In this document: positions 35,362 to 44,229 of the stretch, piece after piece
Layout of the letters: every line of letters starts with the position of its first letter
How positions within the stretch are numbered: position 1 is the first letter of the stretch
From: Barnesiella sp. WM24
GTDB lineage: Bacteria; Bacteroidota; Bacteroidia; Bacteroidales; Muribaculaceae
NCBI RefSeq assembly: GCF_004570975.1
Contig: NZ_SPPC01000005.1
Span: 186,001-250,000 of the forward strand
DNA: 64,000 bases
Direction of reading: 5' to 3'
Notes under the pieces: model-generated
What the model was told of the DNA's origin: nothing
Databases searched by the model: none
What the model saw: only the letters and a program-made list of their open reading frames with translations
Translations under genes and position numbers: made by a program

Positions 35362-36282
35362 TTACTTGTTGACCTGAAACTTGTTAACTCCGTCGCGCAG
35401 ATAAGCCACCACCTGATTGGCTGCGGCTATTCCCGCGTTGATGTTAGCCTCAGATGTCTGCGCTCCCATCTTCTTGGGAGTGAAGAAAACACGACCGCCA
35501 AATTCCTCCTTGAGGGCTTCGGCATTGTCAGGCTTCACGTCGGCGACATAGCGGAGGTCAGTACGCTCGCGCAGTGCCTTTGCCAGTCCATCCTCGTCGA
35601 TAACCTCCTTACGTGCGGTATTGACTACAACGCCTCCGAGAGGCATATTGGTGAGATTGAAATATCCTATGCTCTTGCGAGTCTCAGGAGTGGCGGGTAT
35701 ATGAATAGACACAACATCGTTGCCCGAATAAAGGTCATCCACAGAGTGTACAGGTTTTACCCCGTCATTGGTCATCACCTCGTCAGGGCAATAAGGGTCA
35801 AACGCCGACACCTCCATGCCGAAACCATTGGCGATACGCGCCACATTACGTCCTACCTGACCGTAAGCCTGCAGTCCGAGACGCTTTCCTTTAAGCTCAG
35901 TGCCCGAAGTGCCATTGTAATTGTTGCGCACAGCCATGACTGCCATTCCGAAAACGAGCTCGGCAACAGCGTTAGAGTTCTGTCCGGGAGTATTCTCAAC
36001 CACTACATTATGAGTGGTCGCTGAAGCAAGGTCCACATTGTCGTAACCGGCGCCGGCACGTACAACAATCTTTAGATTTTTAGCCGCGTCAAAGACCTCG
36101 GCGTCTATCACATCACTGCGTATGATAAGAGCGTCGGCATTAGCGACAGCTGCGAGGAGTTCTGACTTCGCCTGATACTTTTCAAGCAGTTCAAGTTCAT
36201 AACCTGCGTCTTCAACCACCTTGCGGATACCGTCGACAGCAACTGTCGCAAACGGTTTTTCAGTAGCTACCAGTACTTTCAT
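35362..36282 (-). CDS. serA: D-3-phosphoglycerate dehydrogenase
   Basis: 306 residues of the D-2-hydroxyacid dehydrogenase family. VRAGAGYDNVDLASA contains the catalytic Arg region, GLQAYGQVGRNVARIANGFGMEV is the NAD-binding loop, and FNLTNMPLGGVVVNTARKEVIDEDGL is near the C-terminus. There is no ACT domain, so it is the short form without serine feedback. It begins 14 bases after serC, and together they make phosphoserine from 3-phosphoglycerate. Other hydroxyacid dehydrogenases look alike, but the serC partner fixes the call. Confidence 0.93.
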   Translation of the reverse strand: MKVLVATEKPFATVAVDGIRKVVEDAGYELELLEKYQAKSELLAAVANADALIIRSDVIDAEVFDAAKNLKIVVRAGAGYDNVDLASATTHNVVVENTPGQNSNAVAELVFGMAVMAVRNNYNGTSGTELKGKRLGLQAYGQVGRNVARIANGFGMEVSAFDPYCPDEVMTNDGVKPVHSVDDLYSGNDVVSIHIPATPETRKSIGYFNLTNMPLGGVVVNTARKEVIDEDGLAKALRERTDLRYVADVKPDNAEALKEEFGGRVFFTPKKMGAQTSEANINAGIAAANQVVAYLRDGVNKFQVNK

Positions 36283-36296
36283 AGCCTGTGTATCGA

Positions 36297-37364
36297 TTAG
36301 TGTTTCTTTTCAAATTCATTCATTGCCTCGACGAGCACCTTTACACTCTCGATAGGGAGAGCATTGTAAAGTGACGCGCGGAAACCGCCTACAGAGCGGT
36401 GACCCTTTATACCGACAATACCCTTTGTTGCAGCAAAGTCGATAAACTCTTTGTCAAGACCGTCATACTCGGGCTTCATAACGAAGCACACATTCATTAT
36501 CGAGCGATCTTCAGGAGCGACTGTGCCGACAAACATCTTGCTTGAGTCGATAGCCTCATAAAGCAATTCAGCCTTGGCAAGATCGCGACGCTCCATCTCC
36601 TTCACTCCGCCAAGCTCCTTGTAATATTTCAGGGTCTGCAGCGCAGAGTATATCGGCAATACCGGAGGAGTGTTGAACATCGAGCCCTTCTTTATGTGGG
36701 TGCGGTAATCAAGCATGGTCGGGATTGCACGGTCCACGTTGCCGAGAGCCGACTCCTTCACGATTGCGATGGTCACTCCGGCGGGAGCAAGATTCTTCTG
36801 TGCGCCGGCATAAATCACATCATACTTTGCCACATCTACCGGACGAGAGAAGATGTCGCTTGACATATCGGCAACCAAAGGCACCTTTACATCAGGGTCA
36901 TAGCGCATCTCTGTTCCGTAGATTGTATTATTGGAGGTAAAATGGAAATAGTCGACATCTTCAGGCACGGTAAAGCCCTTGGGGATGAAAGTATAATTCT
37001 TATCCTTGCTTGATGCCAACACATCCACCTCTCCGAAGAGCTTAGCCTCCTTGATTGCATTGGCAGCCCAAGTACCGGTGTCAAGGTAAGCCGCCTTCTT
37101 CTTCAAAAGGTTGTAAGGCACCATGCAGAACTGCATCGAGGCTCCTCCTCCGAGGAACAGCACGTGATAACCTTCCGGCACCTCAAGCAACTCTTTTACA
37201 AGCTGCTGAGCCTCTTCTATCACTGCGGTAAACTCCTTGCTGCGGTGAGAGATTTCAAGAATTGACAATCCGGTACCGGCGAAGTCTTTGATGGCTTCTG
37301 CTGTATTCTTAATCGTGTATTCGCTAAGAATCGAGGGTCCGGCATAAAAATTATGCTTTTTCAT
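36297..37364 (-). CDS. serC: Phosphoserine aminotransferase
   Basis: 355 residues. It opens [18 protein letters not shown], the normal start for this family. ISHRSKEF, the [10 protein letters not shown] substrate loop and [14 protein letters not shown] with the PLP lysine follow, and [17 protein letters not shown] is near the middle. It converts 3-phosphohydroxypyruvate and glutamate to phosphoserine in the serine pathway. I chose the ATG at 37364; a longer frame to 37490 would cross the promoter at 37394-37425. Confidence 0.96.
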   Translation of the reverse strand: MKKHNFYAGPSILSEYTIKNTAEAIKDFAGTGLSILEISHRSKEFTAVIEEAQQLVKELLEVPEGYHVLFLGGGASMQFCMVPYNLLKKKAAYLDTGTWAANAIKEAKLFGEVDVLASSKDKNYTFIPKGFTVPEDVDYFHFTSNNTIYGTEMRYDPDVKVPLVADMSSDIFSRPVDVAKYDVIYAGAQKNLAPAGVTIAIVKESALGNVDRAIPTMLDYRTHIKKGSMFNTPPVLPIYSALQTLKYYKELGGVKEMERRDLAKAELLYEAIDSSKMFVGTVAPEDRSIMNVCFVMKPEYDGLDKEFIDFAATKGIVGIKGHRSVGGFRASLYNALPIESVKVLVEAMNEFEKKH

Positions 37365-37393
37365 CTTATAACGTGTTAAATGGGTTATATCCG

Positions 37394-37425
37394 CAAATTT
37401 AGTGATTTTATACAAGGTAACTAAA
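37394..37425 (-). promoter_or_regulatory. Promoter of serC-serA
   Basis: On the minus strand TAAATTTG (37394-37401) is preceded by TTTA (37422-37425) at 20 bases. The -7 box is a full match, the -33 box partial. Confidence 0.6.
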
Positions 37426-37448
37426 CAAATCGCAAGAAAAATACACGT

Positions 37449-37472
37449 ATTTATGGAAATTTTTCCATAAAT
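37449..37472. promoter_or_regulatory. 24-bp perfect AT-rich palindrome upstream of serC
   Basis: ATTTATGGAAA and TTTCCATAAAT around TT form an uninterrupted palindrome between the hydrolase stop at 37480 and the serC promoter. It may be a regulator-binding site for serC-serA or a weak terminator for the hydrolase gene; there is no clear T-run. Confidence 0.45.
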
Positions 37473-37479
37473 GCCTGTT

Positions 37480-39423
37480 TTAATGCTCAAAATGTCTTCT
37501 TATGCCTACATTGTCGACTATGACTGCGCAGTCGCCGCTGCTGTCAGGGATAGAAAATGTAACACCCGTAATGCACGAGTCGCCCTCGCTCCTTATAGGA
37601 AGCGTGAAGCTCTTTAGCACCTGCTCGCGCACTCCGTCACCCTGAACCGGAAATATCAACCGACAACGCGACAATCGCTTTACAGGATTTGCCACGAGCC
37701 GCACAGTGTCGGAGAGGACGATTCCCGACGCTCCGGTCGCAACCACGGCAAGGCGCGTGTCACAGTCGGAATAGGCCGAAAATATCAAAAGCCATCCATC
37801 TCCGGCTATTGATGCTGAATCGACCGTGACCGCATGACTGCGTGAAGCCGTTATCCTGACTCCGTGATTTGCCTGCGACATCTGCCTGTTGTCACGCAAG
37901 GTGAGCTCAACGACCTCGCCAAGCCCGGCATCGTCCTCGAAATCGGCAAAATATCGACACTTTGTGTCACTCCATTGTATTATATCGCCCTCTTGCAGTT
38001 GACGGCTAAACTCGGCGGGAAGCTCTCCCCGCCCCTTTAATGTCACGTCAAGAAACGGCTCTATATAGCCAAGCGCGAGACGCCGCTGCGCGTCGCCGCC
38101 AATCATTCCCTCCCGGGCAAGCAGCCGGGAAGCCGGAGGCTGACGGTCTTCGCTGCCCCACACGGTGTTGAACTGACCGTGATTGGCTCCGTCAATATAA
38201 ACTGATGCCTTGAAGTGATAGGACGAATTGCTAAATGTAGCCACATTATAACGGCGCAATCCATACATAAACGAGACATCCCCGTCCATATCGCCATGCA
38301 GGAGCAGATAATTCACATTAGTATATTTATAGGGAGAGCCTTCCGCAAGCGTCAGCATCCCGGTAGGCGCAATCTCGATGACTCCTTTTATGCCAAAATC
38401 AAAACAGTATATCTCCGAGGGGTCAAACGGTGACTTTTCAAGCCCGTTAAGCCATGTCGCGGCAGCAATGCCGTCGCCTCCGCGCGAATGTCCAGCAAGC
38501 ACAATATTGTCAAAGTCAATTTTTCCGGCAAGTCCCGACTGCGGGTCATTTGCCATGTCTCTCAGCAATTCCAGATTCTTCAACAGCAGCCAGCCCCTGC
38601 CTATATAATCATCGGGAGCGTAGCCTCCCGAAAAGCTCTTGTTTATAAAATTTTCATCAACAAGCATGACAGCATACCCCCTGGCTGCAAGATTACGGGC
38701 AAGCCAGATATAGCCTACATGAGACGTGTCAAGCATGTAATGGCTCCCGTGAAGGACAACCACAAGCGGGCAGTCTTCACCGGCAGCAGGCAGAAACACT
38801 TTCCCGGCAAGGGGCAACTCATGCCGGTCAAATCCCCATATTAAACGTCGCGCCACGCTGTCAATCCTGCTCGCCACATGAAAATAAGCAGAGCCGTCGA
38901 CCACTGCCCCGTCACGACCATAATCAAAGACAGTCATGTCATGATCCACGGCAGGTTGATCGGCACCGGAATCGTCCGCGTCAGAGCCAACACAATATGC
39001 AGTAACGGCTGCAAACAACAAGACATCAACCGTCAGAGCCAACAGCCTGACAGATAACCTGCGCGACATCCAAGCCAAAGCGGTAATTACACCGGCAGCC
39101 CCACCGATTCCGACCATTGTCCATCCTATCCTCGGGAAATCCATTCTGCCAAGACAGAACCACGCAACAAGCAGAGCCGAAACTGTAAGCACAGGCAACC
39201 TCGGCAGTAAACGCTGGATCAAGACCGCACCACCACCTGCAATCAACAGACAAATGCCGACAAGCCCAAACGCCCACAAAACAGGCAACGCCACCACCGG
39301 ACTAAGATAAAACGAGTAAGTCGCGCCTAAAAATACCCACAATCCTGCCGTAACCCCTCCCGCAAGGAAACGGTCACCCGACATAATCCGGCTAAATTTT
39401 CCACGACACTCCCGCCAATCCAT
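37480..39423 (-). CDS. Membrane-anchored alpha/beta hydrolase (chlorophyllase/PETase-like)
   Basis: 647 residues. About five hydrophobic helices occupy the first 150 residues. An alpha/beta hydrolase domain follows, with oxyanion region [16 protein letters not shown], nucleophile elbow [21 protein letters not shown] near the acid position and DGANHGQF for the His. The last 180 residues look beta-rich. Family members cut esters of lipids or polymers; the domain would face the periplasm (inference). On the minus strand two -7-like boxes lie at 39428-39445, very close to this start, so an internal ATG at 39384 may be the true one. Confidence 0.82.
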   Translation of the reverse strand: MDWRECRGKFSRIMSGDRFLAGGVTAGLWVFLGATYSFYLSPVVALPVLWAFGLVGICLLIAGGGAVLIQRLLPRLPVLTVSALLVAWFCLGRMDFPRIGWTMVGIGGAAGVITALAWMSRRLSVRLLALTVDVLLFAAVTAYCVGSDADDSGADQPAVDHDMTVFDYGRDGAVVDGSAYFHVASRIDSVARRLIWGFDRHELPLAGKVFLPAAGEDCPLVVVLHGSHYMLDTSHVGYIWLARNLAARGYAVMLVDENFINKSFSGGYAPDDYIGRGWLLLKNLELLRDMANDPQSGLAGKIDFDNIVLAGHSRGGDGIAAATWLNGLEKSPFDPSEIYCFDFGIKGVIEIAPTGMLTLAEGSPYKYTNVNYLLLHGDMDGDVSFMYGLRRYNVATFSNSSYHFKASVYIDGANHGQFNTVWGSEDRQPPASRLLAREGMIGGDAQRRLALGYIEPFLDVTLKGRGELPAEFSRQLQEGDIIQWSDTKCRYFADFEDDAGLGEVVELTLRDNRQMSQANHGVRITASRSHAVTVDSASIAGDGWLLIFSAYSDCDTRLAVVATGASGIVLSDTVRLVANPVKRLSRCRLIFPVQGDGVREQVLKSFTLPIRSEGDSCITGVTFSIPDSSGDCAVIVDNVGIRRHFEH

Positions 39424-39760
39424 GCCACAAAGATAGCCAAATTTAAAGCAGTATCATACACTCATGTCCAATATTATAACGACAGTTTATCGGCAATAAC
39501 ATTTTATATCAGCTGACAACACGCTTCTTAAATCATCAAACGTCCTAACACCTAATTCAGACAATAAACTATCCTTAATTGAAAGAAGACACTTCGATGA
39601 CAACCGGCAGATAATCGCAACCAAAAAAAACACAAAGACAGCAATCACAATAAAAACACAGAATTTTTCCAACAAAACAAAATCAAAAGCATCATTTATT
39701 TGCACTAAAACATATTTTTATATACTTTTGCCAAAACCAAAATTATCAAAAAAAATATCA
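39424..39760. other. AT-rich intergenic stretch with a doubtful small ORF
   Basis: The right end carries the promoter of the next gene. On the minus strand a GTG-started frame (39705 to 39487) would give a 72-residue protein with one hydrophobic helix (FCVFIVIAVFVFFLVAIICRL). It overlaps the promoter and starts with GTG, so I do not call it a gene. Two -7-like boxes for the hydrolase gene lie at 39428-39445. Nothing else is seen. Confidence 0.4.
39699..39730 (+). promoter_or_regulatory. Promoter of the secreted protein gene
   Basis: TTTG at 39699-39702, a 20-base spacer, TACTTTTG at 39723-39730. A full-consensus Bacteroidetes promoter about 30 bases before the start. Confidence 0.75.
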
Positions 39761-41335
39761 ATGCGTATGAAAAAGTATTTACTCTCGTTAGCAACCGCTG
39801 CTTTTATCAGCGGCGTCATGACACAGCCGGTCAATGCAGCAGGTATTCAGGAAACCCCGTCGGGTACGGTATACAATAATATTTATCGTAGCTCCAAGCA
39901 ATACTTATATATGTGGGGGGCTCTTTATGAGTCTGATATTGAAGGCAAAATAAGCAATCTGGTAATTGACGGCAAAGACTTTTATATGTATATGCCGGTG
40001 TCTACTTTTGCCACAACCTCACCATACTGGATAAAAGGCACACTTTCTGATAACGGTGATGAAGTCGTATTCTCTTTCCCTCAGGATGTGTACATACAGC
40101 CGGCAAATCCGTATAGCGGAGCTCCGGAGTCACAGATTTCAGCTCAAATCATGAAGGTCATAACCGTTGATGACACCAATGACTTTGTTGTTGACACAGA
40201 AAACAGAGACCTCGTAATGAAATGGAAAGACAACAGGCTGTCTCAAATTGACACCGAGAGCGACGGCACACCGAGAGTGATCGGACTTGTCGATGCAGAC
40301 GGTATGTTCACCGGCTCAGCTGAAGGAAATATCGACTGGCTCATATTTGACGAGAATTTACCTACCCCTCCAGCCGGTATGGAAACCACACAATATATAT
40401 GTTCAGCCGAAAGCAACTGGGGTGAAAAGCTCAACCGTATAGTCGAAATAGGCATAGCAGACAATCGCATGTGGATCAAAGGTCTTTACAGCTATTTCAG
40501 TGATTCCTGGATTACTGGCACGATTGACGGCGACAAGGTGACATTACCGACCGACCAGTATCTCGGCATTTACACTACAGAGATGTATTACTACTTCTTT
40601 CAGGCTGCCGGAACAGAAGAGTACGAAAACGAATGGGGCGAACCTGACGTGAGATTCATTCCCGAAACCGAAGTGACACTCACCAAAACCGGCGACAAAT
40701 ACATCGCCGACAAGGCAATGCTCATGACTTTCGGTATGAAGACCGCCAATCCGGGAATGCCCGCAGGCTCACGGCTTATGAACGTCACTTTCTCACCATA
40801 CGAAGAAAAACCGGCAACACCTGCTAACCCTTCACTGAACTTTGTCGGTGACTATTACTCTCCCTATGGCAGGTCAGTAAGCTTCACTATTCCCGCCACC
40901 GATACTGAAGGTAATTTCATCAACCCCGACAATATGTATTACAACATATTTATCAACAATGAGTTATTCTCTTTCACGCCCGAAGTGTACCCTGTTCTGA
41001 AAAGCGCCATAACCGACATTCCTTACAACTTCTCCGAAACAGGAGTTGTCATAACCAACGAAGGCTCCCCGGAACACACAGTCACCCTTCAGATGGAAGA
41101 GCTTCCTGAAATTGCCATACAGAGCGTCTATGTTGTAAACGGAGTTGTAAACAAGTCGGCAAAGGTAGGGACAGCCGCCGGCATCGAGACACCGGCCGAG
41201 GCAGCCGCCATTGTATCTACAGAATGGTATAACCTGCATGGCATACGCATTGACAAACCATCGGACGGCACAATCGCCATTCGCCGCGACCGCATGTCGG
41301 ACGGATCAGTCAAAACAGCCAAAGTAATCAGATAA
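39761..41335 (+). CDS. Secreted protein with sorting-type C-terminus, function unknown
   Basis: 524 residues: a signal peptide (cleavage near VNA-AG) and two beta-rich repeats. The first is at about 25-175 and the second at about 195-345; both contain an 'IKGxxS/DxxxWI.GT...G..V.P' type pattern. An Ig-like domain follows (about 350-470), then a tail STEWYNLHGIRIDKPSDGTIAIRR ending in a basic VIR. That tail is the Prevotella/Muribaculaceae version of a C-terminal sorting domain. I do not recognise the body. The start is placed at the first ATG after the promoter; upstream codons are TTG only. Own promoter and terminator. Confidence 0.75.
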   Translation: MRMKKYLLSLATAAFISGVMTQPVNAAGIQETPSGTVYNNIYRSSKQYLYMWGALYESDIEGKISNLVIDGKDFYMYMPVSTFATTSPYWIKGTLSDNGDEVVFSFPQDVYIQPANPYSGAPESQISAQIMKVITVDDTNDFVVDTENRDLVMKWKDNRLSQIDTESDGTPRVIGLVDADGMFTGSAEGNIDWLIFDENLPTPPAGMETTQYICSAESNWGEKLNRIVEIGIADNRMWIKGLYSYFSDSWITGTIDGDKVTLPTDQYLGIYTTEMYYYFFQAAGTEEYENEWGEPDVRFIPETEVTLTKTGDKYIADKAMLMTFGMKTANPGMPAGSRLMNVTFSPYEEKPATPANPSLNFVGDYYSPYGRSVSFTIPATDTEGNFINPDNMYYNIFINNELFSFTPEVYPVLKSAITDIPYNFSETGVVITNEGSPEHTVTLQMEELPEIAIQSVYVVNGVVNKSAKVGTAAGIETPAEAAAIVSTEWYNLHGIRIDKPSDGTIAIRRDRMSDGSVKTAKVIR

Positions 41336-41355
41336 AGAATTCTCTTACCCTGAGC

Positions 41356-41390
41356 AAGTCACCTGTCATGATTCCGGCAGGTGACTTTTT
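41356..41390 (+). terminator. Terminator of the secreted protein gene
   Basis: AAGTCACCTG pairs with CAGGTGACTT around a 12-base loop and runs into TTTTT. Confidence 0.85.
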
Positions 41391-41400
41391 ATATATCGGT

Positions 41401-41432
41401 TTTGCTGCGGTCAGCTATTATAATTAATTTTG
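41401..41432 (+). promoter_or_regulatory. Promoter of bioA
   Basis: TTTG at 41401-41404 and TAATTTTG at 41425-41432 with a 20-base spacer, 22 bases before the start. Confidence 0.75.
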
Positions 41433-41454
41433 CACTATAAAATCCATAAAAAAA

Positions 41455-42735
41455 ATGACCGACCACACTTCACTCCATGACTCCTGGGACCGAGAGCATC
41501 TATGGCATCCCTACACATCGACGATCGACCCCCTGCCCACATATAAGGTTGACTCAGCCCACGGCACGACCATACGTCTCGCCGACGAGACCGAGCTGAT
41601 TGACGGGATGTCGTCATGGTGGTGTACAATCCACGGCTATAACAATCCGGCGATCAACGAAGCCGCGATGCGACAGATCGGCAAGATGTCGCATGTAATG
41701 TTTGGCGGTTTCACCCATGAGCCGGCAATAGAGCTTGGCAAGCTGCTGCTGGAGATAGCGCCTCCATCCATGAACAATATATTTTATGCCGACTCCGGCT
41801 CAGTTGCCGTCGAAGTCGCGATGAAAGTAGCGGTACAGGCGGCTATAGCCAAAAGCGGCGACCACAGGAAAAGCAATTTTGTAACAATACGCTCAGGCTA
41901 TCATGGCGACACATGGAACGCCATGAGTGTCTGCGACCCGGTGACAGGCATGCACGGGGCATTCGGACCCGCACTGCCCATACGTTACTTTGTCGAGGCT
42001 CCGAGAATAGGATTTTACGAAGAGTGGAGCCATGAGGCTGTCGAGCCTCTTGAAAAGATGCTTGAGCAGCATCATGAAGAGCTCGCGGCTCTCATCCTTG
42101 AACCGGTCGTACAAGGAGCCGGAGGCATGCGCTTCTATCATCCGCAATATCTCGTGGAAGCGCGTCGACTCTGCGACCGCTATGGCGTGTTGCTGATATT
42201 TGACGAGATTGCTACCGGATTCTGGCGCACCGGCAAATGCTTCGCCTGGGAATGGGCGGGTGTTGAGCCCGACATCATGTGCATCGGCAAAGGTCTTACG
42301 GCGGGCTATCTCACAATGAGCGCCGTGCTTACAACAAAGGATGTCGCCGACACTGTGTCACGCGGCGAGGCGGGTGTACTGATGCACGGTCCGACATTCA
42401 TGGCAAATCCGCTTGCCTGTGCCATCGCATGCGAGTCAATCCGCCTGCTACGCGGCAAAGACATGGAGACCCACATCAGACATATCGAATCAATCATCAA
42501 GCGAGAGCTGGCGCCTGCCGCCACTTTTGACTCGGTAAAGGAGGTAAGGGTGCTTGGCACAATCGGCGTGATCGAGATGAAAGAGCCTGTCAATGTCGGA
42601 GAATTTCAGAAGCGTTGTGTCGACAACGGCATCTGGGTGCGTCCATTTGGCAGAAATGTCTACATCATGCCCCCCTACGTAATCACCGACGACGACCTCG
42701 TCACCCTCTGCCGCCGCCTTATTTCAATCATATAG
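41455..42735 (+). CDS. bioA: Adenosylmethionine-8-amino-7-oxononanoate aminotransferase
   Basis: 426 residues of the class III aminotransferases. The N-terminus [13 protein letters not shown] is specific to BioA. The PLP site includes [34 protein letters not shown] with the PLP-binding Asp, and [11 protein letters not shown] with the Schiff-base Lys near residue 280. It makes 7,8-diaminopelargonate with SAM as amino donor, between BioF and BioD. It is a single gene 13 kb from the other biotin genes, with its own promoter. Confidence 0.95.
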   Translation: MTDHTSLHDSWDREHLWHPYTSTIDPLPTYKVDSAHGTTIRLADETELIDGMSSWWCTIHGYNNPAINEAAMRQIGKMSHVMFGGFTHEPAIELGKLLLEIAPPSMNNIFYADSGSVAVEVAMKVAVQAAIAKSGDHRKSNFVTIRSGYHGDTWNAMSVCDPVTGMHGAFGPALPIRYFVEAPRIGFYEEWSHEAVEPLEKMLEQHHEELAALILEPVVQGAGGMRFYHPQYLVEARRLCDRYGVLLIFDEIATGFWRTGKCFAWEWAGVEPDIMCIGKGLTAGYLTMSAVLTTKDVADTVSRGEAGVLMHGPTFMANPLACAIACESIRLLRGKDMETHIRHIESIIKRELAPAATFDSVKEVRVLGTIGVIEMKEPVNVGEFQKRCVDNGIWVRPFGRNVYIMPPYVITDDDLVTLCRRLISII

Positions 42736-42870
42736 CGCAATTACGACAGGAAACATTTGGTTTGCAACGAGTATAACATAACCCTGAAATATAAGTTCAT
42801 AGACCAGTAAGTCCCGACCCGACCGAGAATAAAGAAGCCTCAAAATCCAACACATATCTTCTGATATGGA

Positions 42871-42901
42871 ATTGTTGTTTTAGATTATTGTGCTAATTTT
42901 G
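42871..42901 (+). promoter_or_regulatory. Promoter of the DUF5672 gene
   Basis: ATTG at 42871-42874 and TAATTTTG at 42894-42901, 19 bases apart, just 8 bases before the start codon. Confidence 0.6.
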
Positions 42902-42909
42902 CACCAGTC

Positions 42910-43695
42910 ATGGAAAAAGTCAACATAGTAATACCGGCTTATAAAAGTACACTTCATCAATATGAAGAAATCTCGTTACGCGCGGTTGCAGCAAATCTGA
43001 GCCGGCATCCGGTCACATTTGTAGTCCCTGAAGGGCTTGATATTTCAAAACTGACCGGTATAGTCAAAAATGCCGGAGTTGAAACGTTTGACCCGTCATA
43101 TTTTCAAGGTATTGCAGGCTACAACCGACTGATGATGTCAGAAGAGTTTTATGACCGCTTTGCCGGTTTTAACTACATCCTTATATATCAACTTGACGCA
43201 TATGTATTCTCCGACCGGTTACTTGAATGGTGTGACAAAGGATACGATTATGTTGGCGCACCGTGGCTTGTACGCCCCATCTACAAATTTCCATTACTGA
43301 AACTTGGCTCGAAAATCAAGCATGGCTTCCGCAAAATGCTTCACATGCCTGACGAGCGCGCAACATGGTGGCAAGTAGGCAATGGCGGACTATCATTACG
43401 ACGTGTAGAGTCTCATCTGCGCGCGGTAAGAGAATTAAGACAAGAAATTGACCGATATCTTCTTTACCGCAATCACATCTACAATGAAGATGTATTTTTT
43501 TCAACAGAAGTAAACCGACACGGATTGGGGTTCTCATATCCTGACTGGGAAGAAGCTCTTGATTTTGCATTTGACAAATACCCTAAGCTCTGTTACAAGC
43601 TTAATGGCAAGAAGCTCCCCTTTGGCTGCCATGCGTGGCAAAAGCGCAGAATGAGAAAATTCTGGTTTCCTATAATCCTAAAAGACACACAGTGA
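42910..43695 (+). CDS. DUF5672 family protein, glycosyltransferase-like
   Basis: 261 residues. KVNIVIPAYKSTLHQYEEISLRAVAANLSRHPVTFVVPEGLD opens a GT-A-like fold. YILIYQLDAYVFSDRL contains the DxD-like acidic site, followed by YDYVGAPWL, VGNGGLSLRRVE and EDVFFSTEV. This is the DUF5672 pattern; these proteins are suspected sugar transferases in LPS or glycan synthesis. It appears full length. A fragment of another glycosyltransferase-like gene begins in the last bases of this one. Confidence 0.85.
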   Translation: MEKVNIVIPAYKSTLHQYEEISLRAVAANLSRHPVTFVVPEGLDISKLTGIVKNAGVETFDPSYFQGIAGYNRLMMSEEFYDRFAGFNYILIYQLDAYVFSDRLLEWCDKGYDYVGAPWLVRPIYKFPLLKLGSKIKHGFRKMLHMPDERATWWQVGNGGLSLRRVESHLRAVRELRQEIDRYLLYRNHIYNEDVFFSTEVNRHGLGFSYPDWEEALDFAFDKYPKLCYKLNGKKLPFGCHAWQKRRMRKFWFPIILKDTQ

Positions 43696-44104
43696 CGTAG
43701 AGTTGACAGAAAACTGTCCGGCTGACATTATCGAACGAATGATTCATATAATGACAGTTGAAAAGCCATTCGCATTGAAAGTAGGACCCTCGCTATCAAT
43801 TGATGACATTCCCGACCACTTCGCTAATAAGGCAGAAGTAATCAGACATGAACAAAAATTCTGGGAACAACGTGACGGCGACAAATATCGTGCGCCTATT
43901 GACACCACATTTGCTCTGTATCGGCCTCTGTCCGGCCTGAACAGGTCACGTGCAGCCGAGGCTTACAGGCTTGCTCCACCCTATTCTTTACGTCATCTGC
44001 CTTGGTATGAGGACAGCGCCTGTCCTACTGAAGAAGAGTTGTTTTACCGTAATGCCTGCATCCGACCGACAATGTGGACTTATGCCTCCAACAAATCGGT
44101 ATAA
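43694..44104 (+). pseudogene. C-terminal half of a glycosyltransferase-like gene
   Basis: An open frame encodes about 136 residues, including KVGPSLSIDDIPDHFANKAEVIRHEQKFW (written in parts: KVGPSLSIDDIP, VIRHEQKFW), DTTFALYRP and PPYSLRHLPWYED. I know this set from the C-terminal half of a glycosyltransferase-like family. The N-terminal half, with the nucleotide-sugar site, is absent. Coding similarity seems to start at DVELTENCP, beside the DUF5672 stop, with no ATG there; the first start is a TTG at 43703. A terminator follows at 44130, so the 3' end is intact. Likely a deletion remnant, though a short expressed protein from the ATG at 43754 or the TTG is possible. Confidence 0.6.
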
Positions 44105-44129
44105 CAGCATCATTTCGTGGAAAATCAAG

Positions 44130-44169
44130 GTCACAGTCAAAATGAGTTGGCTGTGACAGGATTTTTTTG
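44130..44169 (+). terminator. Terminator before pheT
   Basis: GTCACAGTCAA (44130-44140) pairs with TTGGCTGTGAC (44147-44157) with one wobble, then AGGA and seven T. It overlaps the -33 box of the pheT promoter. Confidence 0.8.
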
Positions 44170-44177
44170 TAAATTTG
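44146..44177 (+). promoter_or_regulatory. Promoter of pheT
   Basis: GTTG at 44146-44149, 20 bases, TAAATTTG at 44170-44177. The start codon is 52 bases further on. Confidence 0.6.
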
Positions 44178-44229
44178 CGCGAATTATTATGCGGGCGTCT
44201 GTTTCTGCTCGCTTTCAAGCAAATAAGTA

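Noticed and set aside
37365-37490. N-terminal extension of serC
   Set aside because: It would include the promoter boxes, and the family starts at the ATG at 37364.
39487-39705. Possible 72-residue membrane protein on the minus strand
   Set aside because: GTG start inside a consensus promoter of the opposite gene and no supporting signal; noted only as part of the intergenic entry.
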